A stretch of 64,000 nt of DNA from Sphingomonas sp. C3-2. GTDB taxonomy: Bacteria; Pseudomonadota; Alphaproteobacteria; Sphingomonadales; Sphingomonadaceae. Made by a program: the position numbers and the translations under genes. This document shows, in pieces, positions 63,277 through 64,000 of the stretch. The notes beneath the pieces are model-generated. The model ran no database searches. It saw only the letters and a program-made list of their open reading frames with translations, and had not been told where the DNA came from. The number at the start of each line of letters is the position of its first letter. The first letter of the stretch is position 1. The stretch lies in NCBI RefSeq assembly GCF_033025475.1, contig NZ_CP130322.1, forward strand, positions 620,001 to 684,000, in the 5' to 3' direction.

Positions 63277-64000
63277 TTATTCGGCCGCCTGCGGCAGCGT
63301 GCGCCCCCGCTCCGCCGCCAGCGCGGCTTCAACATCATGGCCGATCAGGCGATCATAATTGCGGTGCATCCGCGAGACATTCTGTTCGCGGCGGCCAAAG
63401 AGCAGCGACGGCACCGCCCCCGCTTCCATCATGACCTGCGAATTGGATTGCACCTTCATATCCTCGTCCATCGCCACGCGGATGAGCAGGTCGGCGACAT
63501 AATCATCGCGCTGGCGCTCTTCCTCGGTCGGGTTGTGCCCCCAGCCATAGACGCGGAAGATGTAGTCGCATTCGCCCGGTTCGTTGCCCGGATCGCTGCG
63601 CTGGAAGAAGGCGATCATCTCGCCCACGCCAACCACGGTGTTGGGGAAGATCGCGTTGGTGGTCGAGAAATTGCAATATTCCGGCCACTCGTCTTCCGGC
63701 AGGTCCTTCAGCTTCACGATATCGGGCTGGGTCGTGATCAGCGTGTGGTGCAGCCCGCAATCGAGATGGAGGAATTGCGGCAGCGTCATCGGCCCCACCG
63801 TTTTCGGGTGCAGGAACGGGACGTGATAGCCTTCCACCCCGCCATCAACCGCGTGTTTCCAGTTGATCCGGGCCTTGGTGCGGAATTCCTTGATGAAGCG
63901 CAGGTTCTCATAATGATACCCCGCCATCACATCCTTCATCGGCCCCATGAATGCGTCGAAATCGAGCGCGCCATCGGGCTGTGGATGGATGAGGATCAGG
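63277..64000 (-). CDS. Rieske non-haem iron oxygenase alpha subunit (partial, N-terminus outside window)
   Basis: This is the last 241 codons of a ring-hydroxylating oxygenase alpha subunit; the Rieske 2Fe-2S half lies beyond base 64000. The mononuclear iron motif is in NWKHAVDGGVEGYHVPFLHP, giving two histidines, and the third ligand is probably the Asp of RVAMDEDMKVQSNSQ. The frame is open to the right edge. Such enzymes hydroxylate or demethylate aromatic rings. The Coq4-like gene follows on the same strand, which is unusual for this family. Confidence 0.93.
   Translation of the reverse strand, partial: LILIHPQPDGALDFDAFMGPMKDVMAGYHYENLRFIKEFRTKARINWKHAVDGGVEGYHVPFLHPKTVGPMTLPQFLHLDCGLHHTLITTQPDIVKLKDLPEDEWPEYCNFSTTNAIFPNTVVGVGEMIAFFQRSDPGNEPGECDYIFRVYGWGHNPTEEERQRDDYVADLLIRVAMDEDMKVQSNSQVMMEAGAVPSLLFGRREQNVSRMHRNYDRLIGHDVEAALAAERGRTLPQAAE

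Overview
The window looks like the chromosome of a sphingomonad (Alphaproteobacteria, Sphingomonadales). This rests on GC-rich coding sequence, three TonB-dependent receptors in 64 kb, the order zapA / 6S RNA / 5-formyltetrahydrofolate cyclo-ligase, a type IA (DhnA-like) aldolase next to thiE, and many SDR, VOC, TauD, Rieske and aldehyde-dehydrogenase genes for aromatic or terpenoid catabolism. I see no insertion sequence, prophage, CRISPR array or toxin-antitoxin pair. Species assignment is inference.

Layout. 1-15 kb is mostly housekeeping. nuoA-B-C-D (minus strand, nuoD cut by the window edge) is followed by a YbjN-like protein, an inositol-monophosphatase-family enzyme, efp, an outer-membrane protein, thiE, and a central-carbon cluster read tkt-gap-pgk-VOC-fba. 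Divergent from tkt are a small coiled-coil protein, zapA, a 6S RNA and the folate cyclo-ligase, then two tandem tRNA-Asp genes. 13.9-25.3 kb is a leucine/isovalerate (liu-type) locus: a LysR regulator and thiolase on the plus strand, and isovaleryl-CoA dehydrogenase, a small membrane protein, methylcrotonyl-CoA carboxylase beta and alpha, a DECR-like SDR, a MaoC hydratase and a CitE-like lyase on the minus strand, ending in a prepilin peptidase and an aldehyde dehydrogenase. The usual crotonase (LiuC) and HMG-CoA lyase (LiuE) are absent; MaoC and CitE occupy their place, as in the mycobacterial leucine locus.

25.3-37 kb is mixed: an SH3 protein, a hydroxyacid dehydrogenase, a second CitE-like lyase, a soluble globin-coupled chemoreceptor, an EthA-like Baeyer-Villiger monooxygenase behind a perfect 20-bp palindrome, HU, a membrane GGDEF cyclase, SDR, SnoaL-like and VOC proteins, and an N-acyl-D-amino-acid deacylase-type amidohydrolase divergent from an XRE regulator. 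37-53.7 kb holds two catabolic/transport modules around an IclR regulator. One is CoA-transferase / aldehyde dehydrogenase / SDR / TonB receptor (minus). The other is TonB receptor / GPH transporter / two TauD-family dioxygenases (plus), ended by a strong terminator and followed by a separately transcribed lipoprotein quinohaemoprotein dehydrogenase.

53.7-64 kb holds cstA with its YbdD partner, a haem/iron-type TonB receptor with a DUF6607 protein, a 59-residue SANT-like protein, a patatin lipase, YciI-like and DUF2200 proteins, a Coq4-like protein with an intact HDxxH-x11-E motif, and the catalytic end of a Rieske oxygenase that leaves the window. The least conventional material is the non-orthologous leucine pathway, the TonB/GPH/TauD/TauD unit with its neighbouring quinoprotein that lacks the Cys-Cys motif, and the Coq4/Rieske pair.
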